Counted from the stretch's first letter, positions 7,308-14,956 are shown. The stretch: 26,141 nucleotides of DNA from VFMC01 sp031400715 (GCA_031400715.1 JANNQK010000057.1:1-26141), one strand, 5' to 3'. A program made the numbers and translations. Notes: a model not told the origin generated them from the sequence alone.

Positions 7308-8258
7308 GTGCGAGCCGTGATGGTGTTGAGCGAGAACTGGACGATCATCCGGCCGGACGACCTCGGCGCTGTGGTCGATCTGGCGGTGGCCGCCGAGTCG
7401 GCAGGGGTCGACACCGTCATGCTGAGCGAGCACATCGTGCTCGGACCGTCGGCCGGCGCCCGGGGACGGATGACCAACGCTCGCGACTACGCGGCACCCG
7501 GCAACCAGGATCCGGCCACGCCCTGGCCCGACTCGGTGGTGCTCGCCGCGGCGATCGGCGCGCGCACGACGCGACTGCGGGTGGCGCTCGCCGCCGTGAT
7601 CACTCCACTGCGACACCCGCTCCAGCTGGCCAAGCAGCTCGGCACGCTCGACGTGCTGCTGCAGGGCCGCCTGGTGGTGCAGCCGACGGTGAGCTGGGCC
7701 GAGGAGGAGTACGCGGCGCTGGGAGTGCCGTTCCACGAACGCGGCGCGATCCTCGACGAGCAGCTCGACGCCATGCGAGCGGCGTGGACGCAGTCGCCGG
7801 CACATCACGACGGCCCCCGGTTCCCGTTCGGACCCGTCTGGTGCGAGCCCCGGCCGGCTCGACCACCGGCGATGTGGTTCGGTGGCGAACAGCTGTCCGA
7901 TGCCCACCTGCGACGCCTCGTCCACCACGGCCACGGTTTCCACCCCTTCGGACGGCCGACGCCCGACGAACGAGATCGACTCGACGCAGCGTGGATCGAT
8001 GCCGGCCGCACCGAACCGCTCGAGCTCGTGGGCGGCATTCGGGGAACGTTTCACGGCGCCGACGACGTGGCCGATCTCGACCTCGCCCTCGCCGACGTGC
8101 CCCAGCTGCGTCGCGAAGGGTGGACGGCCGTGTGCTTCAAGCCCAACCACTTCACCGATGACATCGACGAGGTGCCGTCGGTGTGCGAACGAGTCGTCGC
8201 AGCCATGAACACCAGTGCCACGCGGACACCCGTGCGGCCCACGAAGGGAACCACATGA
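7308..8258 (+). CDS. LLM-class (F420/flavin-dependent) oxidoreductase
   Basis: A 316-residue luciferase-like monooxygenase-fold protein. The N-terminal barrel shows MLSEHIVLG, then AAAIGARTTRLRVA, HPLQLAKQLGTLDVL and GRLVVQPTVSWAEEEYAALG, the usual path of the F420/FMN pocket. Members of this family either reduce or oxidise with F420 or hydroxylate with FMNH2, and the text alone does not separate these. GTG at 7308 follows GGAGG by 11 nt; GTG 7317 or ATG 7320 are alternatives. It heads an operon with an SDR (4-bp ATGA overlap) and GS-1 (again ATGA). Translational coupling of all three suggests they act on one compound. Confidence 0.88.
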   Translation: MRAVMVLSENWTIIRPDDLGAVVDLAVAAESAGVDTVMLSEHIVLGPSAGARGRMTNARDYAAPGNQDPATPWPDSVVLAAAIGARTTRLRVALAAVITPLRHPLQLAKQLGTLDVLLQGRLVVQPTVSWAEEEYAALGVPFHERGAILDEQLDAMRAAWTQSPAHHDGPRFPFGPVWCEPRPARPPAMWFGGEQLSDAHLRRLVHHGHGFHPFGRPTPDERDRLDAAWIDAGRTEPLELVGGIRGTFHGADDVADLDLALADVPQLRREGWTAVCFKPNHFTDDIDEVPSVCERVVAAMNTSATRTPVRPTKGTT

Positions 8259-9016
8259 TCATCAGCCATGAGCACAAGGTCGCGCTGGTCACCGGTGCCG
8301 GATCGGGCATCGGTCGCGGCATCGCGCTGCGCCTGGCCGCCGACGGCGCGGCGGTGGCCTGCACCGACGTGAACCTCGACGGTGCCACCGAGACCGTTCG
8401 CCTCGTCACCGCGGACGGAGGCCGTGCGATCGCCCTGGTGCTCGACGTTCGCGATCGTGCTCAGGTGCAAGATGCCGTGGCTGCAACCGTCGACCAGCTC
8501 GGCGGCTTGCACCTCGTGGTCAACAACGCGGGCGTGGTGACGATGAGCGACCTCGACCAGCTCACCGACGACGAGTGGGACTTCGTGGTCGACGTGAACC
8601 TGAAGGGCCAGTTCATCGTGGCCCAGGTGGCGTCGCGGTCGATGCTCGACGGGGGCGCGATCGTGAACCTGTCGACGGTGGAAGCAGCCGTGGTCGTCAG
8701 CTCGTCGGGCCACTGCCAGCCCCACTACAACGCGTCGAAGGGTGGCGTGCCGATGCTCACCAAGGCGCTCGCCGTTGAACTGGCCGCCAAGAACATCCGT
8801 GTGAACTGTGTCGCTCCCGGGCCGATCAACACGCGCTTCAGCGGCGGCGACATCACCGGCCCCGAGGCGATGGCGTTCATGCGTCAGCGGCTGCTGGTCG
8901 ACCGCGTGGGTGAACCTGCGGACGTGGCGAACGCCGTGTCGTTCTTGCTGTCCGACGCAGCGTCGTTCATCTCCGGAGTGCAGCTTCCCGTCGACGGTGG
9001 ATGGTTGACGCGATGA
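8255..9016 (+). CDS. Short-chain dehydrogenase/reductase
   Basis: A classical SDR of 253 residues. It has TGAGSGIGRG (residues 13-22), NNAG (90-93), catalytic Ser140 (NLSTVE), Tyr158 and Lys162 (HYNASKGG), and the C-terminal PADVANAVSFLLSDAASFI and PVDGGW signatures. Asp38 at the end of the second strand (ACTDVN) favours NAD(H) over NADP(H). The ATG overlaps the LLM stop as ATGA with AAGGGA before it. It would oxidise an alcohol or reduce a ketone, for example the product of a P450 or LLM hydroxylation; the substrate is unknown. Confidence 0.93.
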   Translation: MIISHEHKVALVTGAGSGIGRGIALRLAADGAAVACTDVNLDGATETVRLVTADGGRAIALVLDVRDRAQVQDAVAATVDQLGGLHLVVNNAGVVTMSDLDQLTDDEWDFVVDVNLKGQFIVAQVASRSMLDGGAIVNLSTVEAAVVVSSSGHCQPHYNASKGGVPMLTKALAVELAAKNIRVNCVAPGPINTRFSGGDITGPEAMAFMRQRLLVDRVGEPADVANAVSFLLSDAASFISGVQLPVDGGWLTR

Positions 9017-10392
9017 GCGGTTTCACACCTCTCAGTCAGCACGACCTCGTCACCCACGGGTACGACACGGTGATCGTGTGCGCACCCGACATGGCGGGAC
9101 GATTGATCGGCAAGCGGCTCACACCCCGGAAGTTCGACGAGTTCCGCGAGCGCGGCATCGCCGTCAGCTCGTGCACGTTCGGTTGGGACATCGCCCAGGA
9201 CATCGGGCTCGAGGTGCCGTACACCGGGTGGCACACGGGGTGGCGCGACTTTCTGCTCGTGGCCGACCTGTCGACGATGCGACCGGCCGCCTGGCTGGAA
9301 CGCACTGCGATCGTGATCGCCGACATCGTCGAAGAGCACGACCGTTCGCCGGTCGAGATCGCACCGCGCCAGATCCTGCGGCGCCAGATCGAAGCGCTCG
9401 CCGCCGACGGCCTGGCCGCCGACGTCGGCACCGAACTCGAGTTCCACCTCTACCGCGACGGCCTCGACGATCTGCGCCGTCGCGGTTACCGCGATCGCAC
9501 CCCGAGCACGATCTTCCACGCCGACTACACCGTCCAGCAGGTGAACGCTTCGGAGCCGTTCTTCCAGCGGCTCCGCGGCGCACTCGACGCAGCGGGTCTC
9601 GATGTCGAGATGAGCCAGGGCGAGTGGGGTCTGGGCCAGTGGGAGATCAACCTCACCTATGCCGACGCGCTCGACATGTGCGACCGGCACGCGATCTTCA
9701 AGCTCGCGGTGAAAGACGTCGCCGCGCAGGCCGGCATGTCCGCCACGTTCATGCCGAAGCCGAACGCAGGCGAGGTCGGCTCGTCGTGCCACGTGCACCT
9801 GTCCCTCCGTGCCGACGATGCTGCGGCGGCCGCGGGTACCGGGAGCTACCCCTTTTTCGACCCCGACGCACCGGATCACATGTCGAACACGATGCGCCAC
9901 GCGATCGGAGGAGTGCTCGAACATGCACCAGCGCTCATGGCCTGGTACGCCCCGACCATCAACTCCTACCGACGCACCAACTCGAGCGACTTCGCCGGCC
10001 ACGGGGCCACGTGGGCGTTCGACAACCGCACCGTGTCGTGCCGCATCCTCGGCACTGGAGCGTCGTCGATGCGACTCGAGTGGCGCGAGCCCGGAGCCGA
10101 CGTGAACCCGTACCTGGCGGTGGCAGGCCTGATCGCCAGTCTCCGTGCGGGGACGTCGGGCGCGATCGACCCCGGCCCCGCGGCCACGGGCGACGCGTAC
10201 CAACAGGCCACGACATCGTTCCCGCAGCATCTCGGCCTCGCTGCCGAGGAGTTCCTCGCCAACCCGTTCGTCACCGAGGCCTTCGGCGCCGCGGTGGTCG
10301 AGCAGTACGGACTCACCGCTCGCTACGAGTGGAGCCGATTCCTCGACGCAGTCACCGACTGGGAGCTCGACCGGTACTTCGAGGTGATCTGA
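9013..10392 (+). CDS. Glutamine synthetase-like gamma-glutamyl ligase (GS-1)
   Basis: A 459-residue GS-fold protein of the type III/PuuA-like group. The catalytic landmarks are conserved: TELEF (E141, E143), EWGLGQWEINL (E204, E211), SSCHVHLSL (H260), NSYRR, DNRTVSCRI (R339, R344) and RLEWREPGADVNPYLA (E356, R358). Such proteins join glutamate through its gamma-carboxyl to amines: putrescine (PuuA), aniline (TdnQ/AtdA1), isopropylamine (IpuC) or ethanolamine. True nitrogen-assimilating GS usually has NGSGMH and a standard N-terminal grasp domain, which differ here. It overlaps the SDR stop as ATGA, and a glutamine-amidotransferase-like hydrolase gene converges on it 64 bp away. I infer amine activation in a catabolic route; the amine is unknown. 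Confidence 0.9.
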   Translation: MSGFTPLSQHDLVTHGYDTVIVCAPDMAGRLIGKRLTPRKFDEFRERGIAVSSCTFGWDIAQDIGLEVPYTGWHTGWRDFLLVADLSTMRPAAWLERTAIVIADIVEEHDRSPVEIAPRQILRRQIEALAADGLAADVGTELEFHLYRDGLDDLRRRGYRDRTPSTIFHADYTVQQVNASEPFFQRLRGALDAAGLDVEMSQGEWGLGQWEINLTYADALDMCDRHAIFKLAVKDVAAQAGMSATFMPKPNAGEVGSSCHVHLSLRADDAAAAAGTGSYPFFDPDAPDHMSNTMRHAIGGVLEHAPALMAWYAPTINSYRRTNSSDFAGHGATWAFDNRTVSCRILGTGASSMRLEWREPGADVNPYLAVAGLIASLRAGTSGAIDPGPAATGDAYQQATTSFPQHLGLAAEEFLANPFVTEAFGAAVVEQYGLTARYEWSRFLDAVTDWELDRYFEVI

Positions 10393-10420
10393 ACCACCAC
10401 CCTTGGTCCCGTGAGCCGCG

Positions 10421-10437
10421 CCCGCACATGCTGCGGG
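10421..10437. terminator. Candidate stem-loop between convergent GS-1 and amidotransferase
   Basis: CCCGCA-CATGC-TGCGGG forms a six-pair, GC-rich stem with a 5-nt loop in the 64-bp gap between two convergent genes. It has no T tract, as is common in high-GC actinobacteria. It could serve both directions. Confidence 0.4.
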
Positions 10438-10456
10438 TGTCGTGCGCGGACCGATG

Positions 10457-11155
10457 TCAGCTACCGGCGACCTCGTCGAGGAACCAGTCGAACAGCCGTC
10501 GCGCCCGCTCCTCGACACCGCGGCCAGGTCCTCGAAAGCCATCGACGACCGCCTGCGCCGTGGTCCCATGATCCTCGAAGTAGCCAGGCGGGCAGTTCGC
10601 CACCCACTTCCGGATCAGCGCCTCGGTCGACTCTGGATGGAACTGCACACCCACCGTGCGCCCCAACCGGAACGCCTGTGTGCACAGTTCGTTTCGGGCC
10701 AACTCGTTCACGCCCGCGGGCAGCAGACACCGATCGATGTGCCACGTGAGCCAGGGGCCCGGGTCGATCACGTCGGGCAGGTCGCTGTCGTACTCGAACC
10801 AACCCACCTCCGACGACGGCGCCTTCTCCACCGTGCCTCCGAGCGCCGCGGTCATCGCCTGAGCACCGAAGCAGATGCCCAGCACCGGCACCCCGCCATC
10901 GTGCGCCATGCGCAGCATGGCCACCTCCCTGTCGATCCAACTGCCGATCACGTGGCGGTCGTACACGCCGTGCACCGATCCGAGCGGCACGATCACGTCG
11001 AAGGCCGTGGGATCGGGGAACGGCTCGTGGCTCTCGGTCGAGCCCGCCGACTTCACCTGGTGCAGCACCAGCTCGTAGCCGCGTGAGCGGAGGTGTTCGC
11101 CCACCAGCGCCGGTCCTCCTCCATCGGGCTCGTGCTGAACGATCAGGGCTCGCAT
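10457..11155 (-). CDS. Class I glutamine amidotransferase-like protein (possible gamma-glutamyl hydrolase)
   Basis: A 232-residue stand-alone class I amidotransferase domain. The nucleophile elbow is VLGICFGAQAM with Cys95, and the rest of the triad is VQFHPEST (His173, Glu175). The start MRALIVQHEPDGGG is typical of the GMP-synthase-like group. No synthase partner is attached, so it may act as a hydrolase of gamma-glutamyl amides, as PuuD does in putrescine catabolism and as the amidotransferase-like partner of the aniline GS is proposed to do. I chose ATG 11155; a GTG at 11164, close after GGGGG, is an alternative. It is divergent from P450-2 with an inverted repeat between them and convergent with GS-1. 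Confidence 0.88.
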   Translation of the reverse strand: MRALIVQHEPDGGGPALVGEHLRSRGYELVLHQVKSAGSTESHEPFPDPTAFDVIVPLGSVHGVYDRHVIGSWIDREVAMLRMAHDGGVPVLGICFGAQAMTAALGGTVEKAPSSEVGWFEYDSDLPDVIDPGPWLTWHIDRCLLPAGVNELARNELCTQAFRLGRTVGVQFHPESTEALIRKWVANCPPGYFEDHGTTAQAVVDGFRGPGRGVEERARRLFDWFLDEVAGS

Positions 11156-11175
11156 CGTGTGCACCGTACCCCCGC

Positions 11176-11193
11176 TCGTTCGGGGTCGAACGA
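11176..11193. promoter_or_regulatory. Perfect inverted repeat between amidotransferase and P450-2
   Basis: TCGTTCG-GGGT-CGAACGA: 7-bp arms with no mismatch, 18 bp in all, in the 76-bp space between divergent starts. The outer arms and total length match the extended form of operator sites 1-4 (TCGTTYGG..CCAAACGA), but the inner bases differ. It may be a degenerate site of the same regulator or a site for another one. Confidence 0.55.
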
Positions 11194-11231
11194 TCTCGGA
11201 CCGTGCCGATGGGCACCGTTACGCTCCGGCC

Positions 11232-12353
11232 ATGACGACCATCGGCGAGACCATCACGTTGGCCCAGCTCGAGCTCGACCCGTATCCGACGCTGGCGCGG
11301 CTCCGCGTCGACGAACCGGCGTCGTTCGTGCCCGAGATGGACATGTGGTTGGTGACCCGCTGGGACGACGTGCAGTTGGTGCACGATCGACCCGACCGGT
11401 TCAGGTCGGCCACCGAGCCCAGTTGGCTCAACACGGTGCTGGGCACCAACATGCTGGGAAGCGATGGCGACGATCACCGTCGGGTGAAGGACGCGCTGCA
11501 GCCCAACTTCACCCCGACCGCGACCGGCCAGTGGGTGAGCGAACGGCTCCCGCAGATCTGCGACGAGCTGATCGATGCCTTCGACCCAGCGGGCGTCGAC
11601 TTGATGACCGCGTATGCCGAGCCGATCGCGGTACGCGCCCTGCAGGACTCGTTGCGCTGGGACAACGCGGGCTGGCAGCAGATCGGTGAGTGGACTCGGG
11701 GAGTGTGCACCGGCCTCGCCAACTTCGCCAACGACCCCGCGCTGTCGGCCATCGCGAGACGCGCCAACGTCGAGTCGGGCGAGTCGATCAGGGAACGCGT
11801 CGTTCCCAACCTCGCCCACACCGGACTCACCGACGACGAGATCGTCAACAACGTCAGACTGTGCATGTCGGGCGGCATCAACGAGCCCCGCGACGGCATC
11901 GCACTCGCCGTGTGGGCGCTGCTCACCCATCCCGCATCTCTGGCCGAGTGCCGCGCCGACGACGGCCTGTGGCGTCCGGCGTGCGAGGAGCTCTTCCGCT
12001 GGATCTCGCCGGTGGCCACCTCGACCAGGCAGACCACCTGCGACACCGAGGTGGGCGGAGCGACCATCCCGGCCGGTGCGCTCGTCGCTGCGGTCATCAG
12101 CAGCGCGAACCGCGACGAGCGCCGATGGTCCGACCCCGATCGCTACGACCTGCATCGCAAGGAAGGGCCGCACATCGCGTTCTCCACCGGCGCTCACGTC
12201 TGCCTCGGCGCCTGGCTCGGCAGGAGCACGGTGCGGGTCGCGGTCCAGCACCTGTTCCACCGATTGCCCCAGCTCGCGCTGACGTCGGCAGATCAGGTGG
12301 CCATCAGAGGATTCGAGTTCCGTGGACCGCTCGCGATGGACGTGTCCTGGTGA
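11232..12353 (+). CDS. Cytochrome P450 with atypical I-helix (P450-2)
   Basis: A 373-residue P450, a little short for the family. The haem loop FSTGAHVCLGAWLG fits FxxGxHxCxG with Cys324, and the K-helix is EELFRW (E253, R256). The I-helix reads CMSGGINEPRDGIAL (211-225): where most P450s have an acid-threonine pair for oxygen activation, this one has Glu218-Pro219-Arg220. Such GGxNEPRD I-helices do occur in some bacterial P450 groups, but they mark a mechanism or substrate class different from P450-1 and P450-3. The ATG at 11232 has no ribosome site and may be read from a leaderless or short-leader mRNA. GS-2 follows 147 bp downstream. Not closely similar to the other two P450s here. Confidence 0.93.
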   Translation: MTTIGETITLAQLELDPYPTLARLRVDEPASFVPEMDMWLVTRWDDVQLVHDRPDRFRSATEPSWLNTVLGTNMLGSDGDDHRRVKDALQPNFTPTATGQWVSERLPQICDELIDAFDPAGVDLMTAYAEPIAVRALQDSLRWDNAGWQQIGEWTRGVCTGLANFANDPALSAIARRANVESGESIRERVVPNLAHTGLTDDEIVNNVRLCMSGGINEPRDGIALAVWALLTHPASLAECRADDGLWRPACEELFRWISPVATSTRQTTCDTEVGGATIPAGALVAAVISSANRDERRWSDPDRYDLHRKEGPHIAFSTGAHVCLGAWLGRSTVRVAVQHLFHRLPQLALTSADQVAIRGFEFRGPLAMDVSW

Positions 12354-12365
12354 ACCGGGCCGATT

Positions 12366-12404
12366 GAACCCGGGCCATGTGAACCCGGGCCATGTGAACC
12401 CGGG
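12366..12404 (+). repeat. 15-bp tandem repeat with CCCGGG cores
   Basis: GAACCCGGGCCATGT repeats at a period of 15 (12366, 12381, and a 9-bp third copy at 12396), starting 12 bp after the P450-2 stop. Each copy carries a CCCGGG palindrome. It is non-coding on both strands as far as I can judge and lies about 50 bp upstream of operator site 3. Confidence 0.75.
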
Positions 12405-12451
12405 TCGGTCGACCGCTCGCATCCGACACGCGAAAACGGAGCAGGCGCGGT

Positions 12452-12467
12452 CGTTCGGACCCAAACG
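12452..12467. promoter_or_regulatory. Operator site 3 (upstream of GS-2)
   Basis: CGTTCGGACCCAAACG is nearly the same as site 1 (one base different in the central pair) and extends by one matching pair to 12451-12468. A -10-like TACGTT follows at 12487-12492, so the site would cover the -35 region of the GS-2 promoter. I infer control by the same MarR regulator. Confidence 0.7.
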
Positions 12468-12486
12468 ACCTGACGGTTGATTCTGC

Positions 12487-12492
12487 TACGTT
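12487..12492 (+). promoter_or_regulatory. Candidate -10 element of GS-2, leaderless start
   Basis: TACGTT lies 8 bp before the ATG at 12501, which has no Shine-Dalgarno sequence. Transcription would start at or next to the ATG, giving a leaderless mRNA. No convincing -35 hexamer was found; the operator occupies that place. Confidence 0.4.
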
Positions 12493-12500
12493 GCGCACCT

Positions 12501-13814
12501 ATGTCGAATCGACGCATCCGGGTCATGTGGAGTGATCTCAACGGTCTGTCACACGGTCGATATGTGCCGGAGCGGCGCATTCACGAGCACGGTCACCACG
12601 CTGTCACCACCCTCACGATGTGCACCAACGGCGACATCCTCCCCGTCGACGGCTACGCCGCCGATGTCGGGTTCCCCGATCTGTCGACCGTCCCGCTAGC
12701 CGAGACCCGACGCCCGGGTTGGGAGACCGACACCGATGTCATGATCGCCGATCTCGAGTTCGAGGGCGCTCCGCTGGCGCTCTCCCCCCGCAGCGCGCTC
12801 CGGCGGGCGGTCGACGCGTGGCGCTCGCTCGGGTACGAACCGATGATCGGCTACGAGCTCGAGTTCTACCTGATGCGTCCCGAGGCCACGGCCGCCAGCG
12901 GGTACGGGCCGCTGCGCAATCCATCTCACCGCGTGTACGGCGTCGGCCTCGGCGGCATCGACCCCGACCTCACGTTTGCGCTCTTCGATGCGGCAGAGGC
13001 GAGCGAGCTCGATGTCGAAGGCGTGATGGCCGAGTTCTCTCCGGGGCAGATGGAGATGAACCTGAAGTACGGTCCTGCGCTCGATGCTGCGGATCGAGCG
13101 TTCATGGCCAAGGACATGATCCGGGAAGTGGCACACCGCCATGGTGCGTGGGCAACGTTCATGGGTCGCCCGATGGCAGACGCCGTCGGGAGCGGGCTGC
13201 ACGTCAACTTCTCACTCATCCCCACCGGCGGCGGGCGCAACGTGTTCGATGACCCATCGGACGAGCACGGCATGTCGTCGCTGATGCGCCAATGCATCGG
13301 CGGCCTGCTCGCCCACTACGAGGGGCTCGCAGCACTGTCGGCTCCCACGATCAACAGCTACAAGCGGCTCATGCCGGGCATCATCGCCGGGTACTGGGCC
13401 AACTGGGGGCTCGACAACCGCATGAGCACGATGCGCGTGCCGGGCGAGCGAGGTGAGGCGACCCGCATCGAGAACCGCATGCCCTGTGGCTCGGCCAATG
13501 TGTACCTGGCCGCTGCGGCCATGCTGAACGCGGCGTTGCTCGGGGTGGTCGACGGGCTCGACTGCGGCGAACCTCAACGCGGCGATGGCGACGCCGAACC
13601 GAACACCGACCGCCACACCCCGCACACCCTCGCCGAGGCTGTGGCCGCGTTCGAGAACGACAGCGTGCTGTGCGAAGCGATGGGTGCCGACCTGGTGCGG
13701 GCCTACCTCGCGATCCGACGCGACGACGTTCGCCGCTGGGACGAAACCGGGCACGAGTGGTCGGTCGAGGCGATCACCGATTGGGAACTGCTGGAGTACC
13801 TCCCCTTCTTCTGA
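12501..13814 (+). CDS. Glutamine synthetase-like gamma-glutamyl ligase (GS-2)
   Basis: A 437-residue GS-fold ligase, only distantly similar to GS-1. The sequence keeps YELEF (E119, E121), EFSPGQMEMNL (E178, E185), GSGLHVNFSL (H234; the second His of the usual pair is Asn236), NSYKRLMPG, DNRMSTMRVPG (R307, R312) and RIENRMP (E324, R326). The N-terminus starts directly at the grasp-domain strand VMWSDLNGLSHGRYVP, lacking the usual preceding helix. Ligands of glutamate and ATP are thus intact while the amine side differs, so it probably uses a different amine from GS-1 or from ammonia. It carries its own operator and a leaderless-type start, and is followed 85 bp later by a DMT-family transporter. 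Confidence 0.9.
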   Translation: MSNRRIRVMWSDLNGLSHGRYVPERRIHEHGHHAVTTLTMCTNGDILPVDGYAADVGFPDLSTVPLAETRRPGWETDTDVMIADLEFEGAPLALSPRSALRRAVDAWRSLGYEPMIGYELEFYLMRPEATAASGYGPLRNPSHRVYGVGLGGIDPDLTFALFDAAEASELDVEGVMAEFSPGQMEMNLKYGPALDAADRAFMAKDMIREVAHRHGAWATFMGRPMADAVGSGLHVNFSLIPTGGGRNVFDDPSDEHGMSSLMRQCIGGLLAHYEGLAALSAPTINSYKRLMPGIIAGYWANWGLDNRMSTMRVPGERGEATRIENRMPCGSANVYLAAAAMLNAALLGVVDGLDCGEPQRGDGDAEPNTDRHTPHTLAEAVAAFENDSVLCEAMGADLVRAYLAIRRDDVRRWDETGHEWSVEAITDWELLEYLPFF

Positions 13815-13858
13815 CCCGTGCTGCTCGGCCATGTACGGCCCCGAAGGAGACGGGCACC

Positions 13859-13903
13859 ATGGTCACGAACGTGACCGTGGATCAGGTCGGCGTGTTCGGA
13901 TGA
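13859..13903 (+). CDS. 14-codon mini-ORF coupled to the transporter gene
   Basis: ATG at 13859 follows a strong GAAGGAGA Shine-Dalgarno by 8 nt and encodes MVTNVTVDQVGVFG, ending in a TGA that overlaps the transporter ATG as ATGA. The downstream gene has no ribosome site of its own, so ribosomes probably reach it by reinitiation from this ORF. It could be a leader peptide or the remnant of a deleted gene; the peptide shows no run of regulatory codons. Confidence 0.5.
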   Translation: MVTNVTVDQVGVFG

Positions 13904-14868
13904 TCACCGACGTCGACACGTCTGCGCGGCAGACTGCTCGCGTGCGAGGGGGGAGTGCGGGCGTCGGCCGCAACAGCGCGACCGGCGCGGCGTGGGCGGT
14001 CGCCGCCGCGTGTGCATTCTCGCTGTCATCGGTCGTCGGCAAGGACCTGCTCGGTGCGCTCGGCATTGCCTCGTTGCTGTTCTGGCGCTTCGCACTCGCT
14101 GCGGTGGTGCTGTCGTGCGTGCTCATGATCTGGCACCGCCGCGGCGGCCCCGACCCGTTCGATGTGCCGGTACCCCGGCTGTTCGGACTGGGCGTGCTGA
14201 TGGGCCTGGTCGTGATCGTCGGGTTCTTCGCACTCGACCGACTCGATGCCTCGATGTACATCGTGCTCGTGTACCTGTACCCGGCGTTCGTCGTGCTCGG
14301 ATCAGCGGCCCTCGGGCGGCCACTCGACATGATCACCGTGATCGCCCTCGTCATCATCACCGGGGGTGTGGTGCTCACGGTGCCCGAGCTGTTCACCGGT
14401 GTCGAGTCCCTCAGCGTGTCGGGCGTCGCACTCGCGCTGGGTCAAGCGGTGCTCTTCGCGGCGTACATGATCCTGAACGAGCGGGTCGTCCCGCCAGGGG
14501 TCGACGGAGTGGTGAGCGCAGGTTGGACCACGATCGGGGCGGCCACCTTCTTCACCCCTTTCGTGCTGTTCGACGGTCTGTCCGTGCCGAAGGGTCCGCG
14601 GCTGGTGATCGAGGTGGGCCTGTTCGCGCTCATCCCCACCGTCGTTGCGACGACGTTCTTCTTCCGCGCCCTGCGCCACCTCGCACCCGGGGTGATGGCG
14701 ATGATCATGACGCTCGAGGTCGCCCTGGCGATCGTCTGGGCGGCGGTGTTCCTGGGCGAGGAGATCAGTCCACTGGAGGCTGTCGGTGCAGGCGTCGTGA
14801 TCGTCGGTGTGATCCTGGCCCAGCGCATCGACCCCGTCGGCGAGACCAAGGTCGCTGCCGGGGTGTGA
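13900..14868 (+). CDS. EamA/DMT-family transporter
   Basis: A 322-residue membrane protein with ten predicted hydrophobic segments in two EamA repeats, the drug/metabolite transporter layout (RhaT/YdcZ/EamA type). A 30-residue polar N-terminus precedes the first helix (AAWAVAAACAFSLSSVVGKD). The second repeat ends with LEVALAIVWAAVFLGEEISP, a typical EamA signature. It probably moves a small organic solute, amino acid or pathway intermediate across the membrane; direction and substrate cannot be told. The ATG at 13900 overlaps the mini-ORF stop. It follows GS-2 on the same strand and is likely transcribed with it, which suggests export or import linked to the gamma-glutamylated compound. Confidence 0.88.
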   Translation: MITDVDTSARQTARVRGGSAGVGRNSATGAAWAVAAACAFSLSSVVGKDLLGALGIASLLFWRFALAAVVLSCVLMIWHRRGGPDPFDVPVPRLFGLGVLMGLVVIVGFFALDRLDASMYIVLVYLYPAFVVLGSAALGRPLDMITVIALVIITGGVVLTVPELFTGVESLSVSGVALALGQAVLFAAYMILNERVVPPGVDGVVSAGWTTIGAATFFTPFVLFDGLSVPKGPRLVIEVGLFALIPTVVATTFFFRALRHLAPGVMAMIMTLEVALAIVWAAVFLGEEISPLEAVGAGVVIVGVILAQRIDPVGETKVAAGV

Positions 14869-14883
14869 TCCACGACGTGTGAA

Positions 14884-14921
14884 CTCGGCGGATCGCTGCC
14901 GAGGACCGGAGGACGCTCCTC
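14884..14921. terminator. Two adjacent stem-loops between convergent genes
   Basis: CTCGGC-GGATCGCT-GCCGAG (14884-14903) and GAGGA-CGC-TCCTC (14909-14921) lie in the 88-bp gap between the transporter and the Liv ATPase, which converge. Neither has a T tract. A bidirectional termination region is likely from position. Confidence 0.4.
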
Positions 14922-14956
14922 AGCCGGACGGTGCCACGGCTCCGTGCGACCTCCGA

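Noticed and set aside
9013..10392. GS-1 as the housekeeping glutamine synthetase
   Set aside because: Its motifs and context (SDR and LLM overlap) fit PuuA-like ligases better, and a second divergent GS lies nearby; no nitrogen-regulation genes are present.
10461..12464. A 667-codon minus-strand open frame spanning amidotransferase and P450-2
   Set aside because: It reads P450-2 in antisense and the amidotransferase in the wrong frame; both real genes have complete catalytic motifs in other frames.
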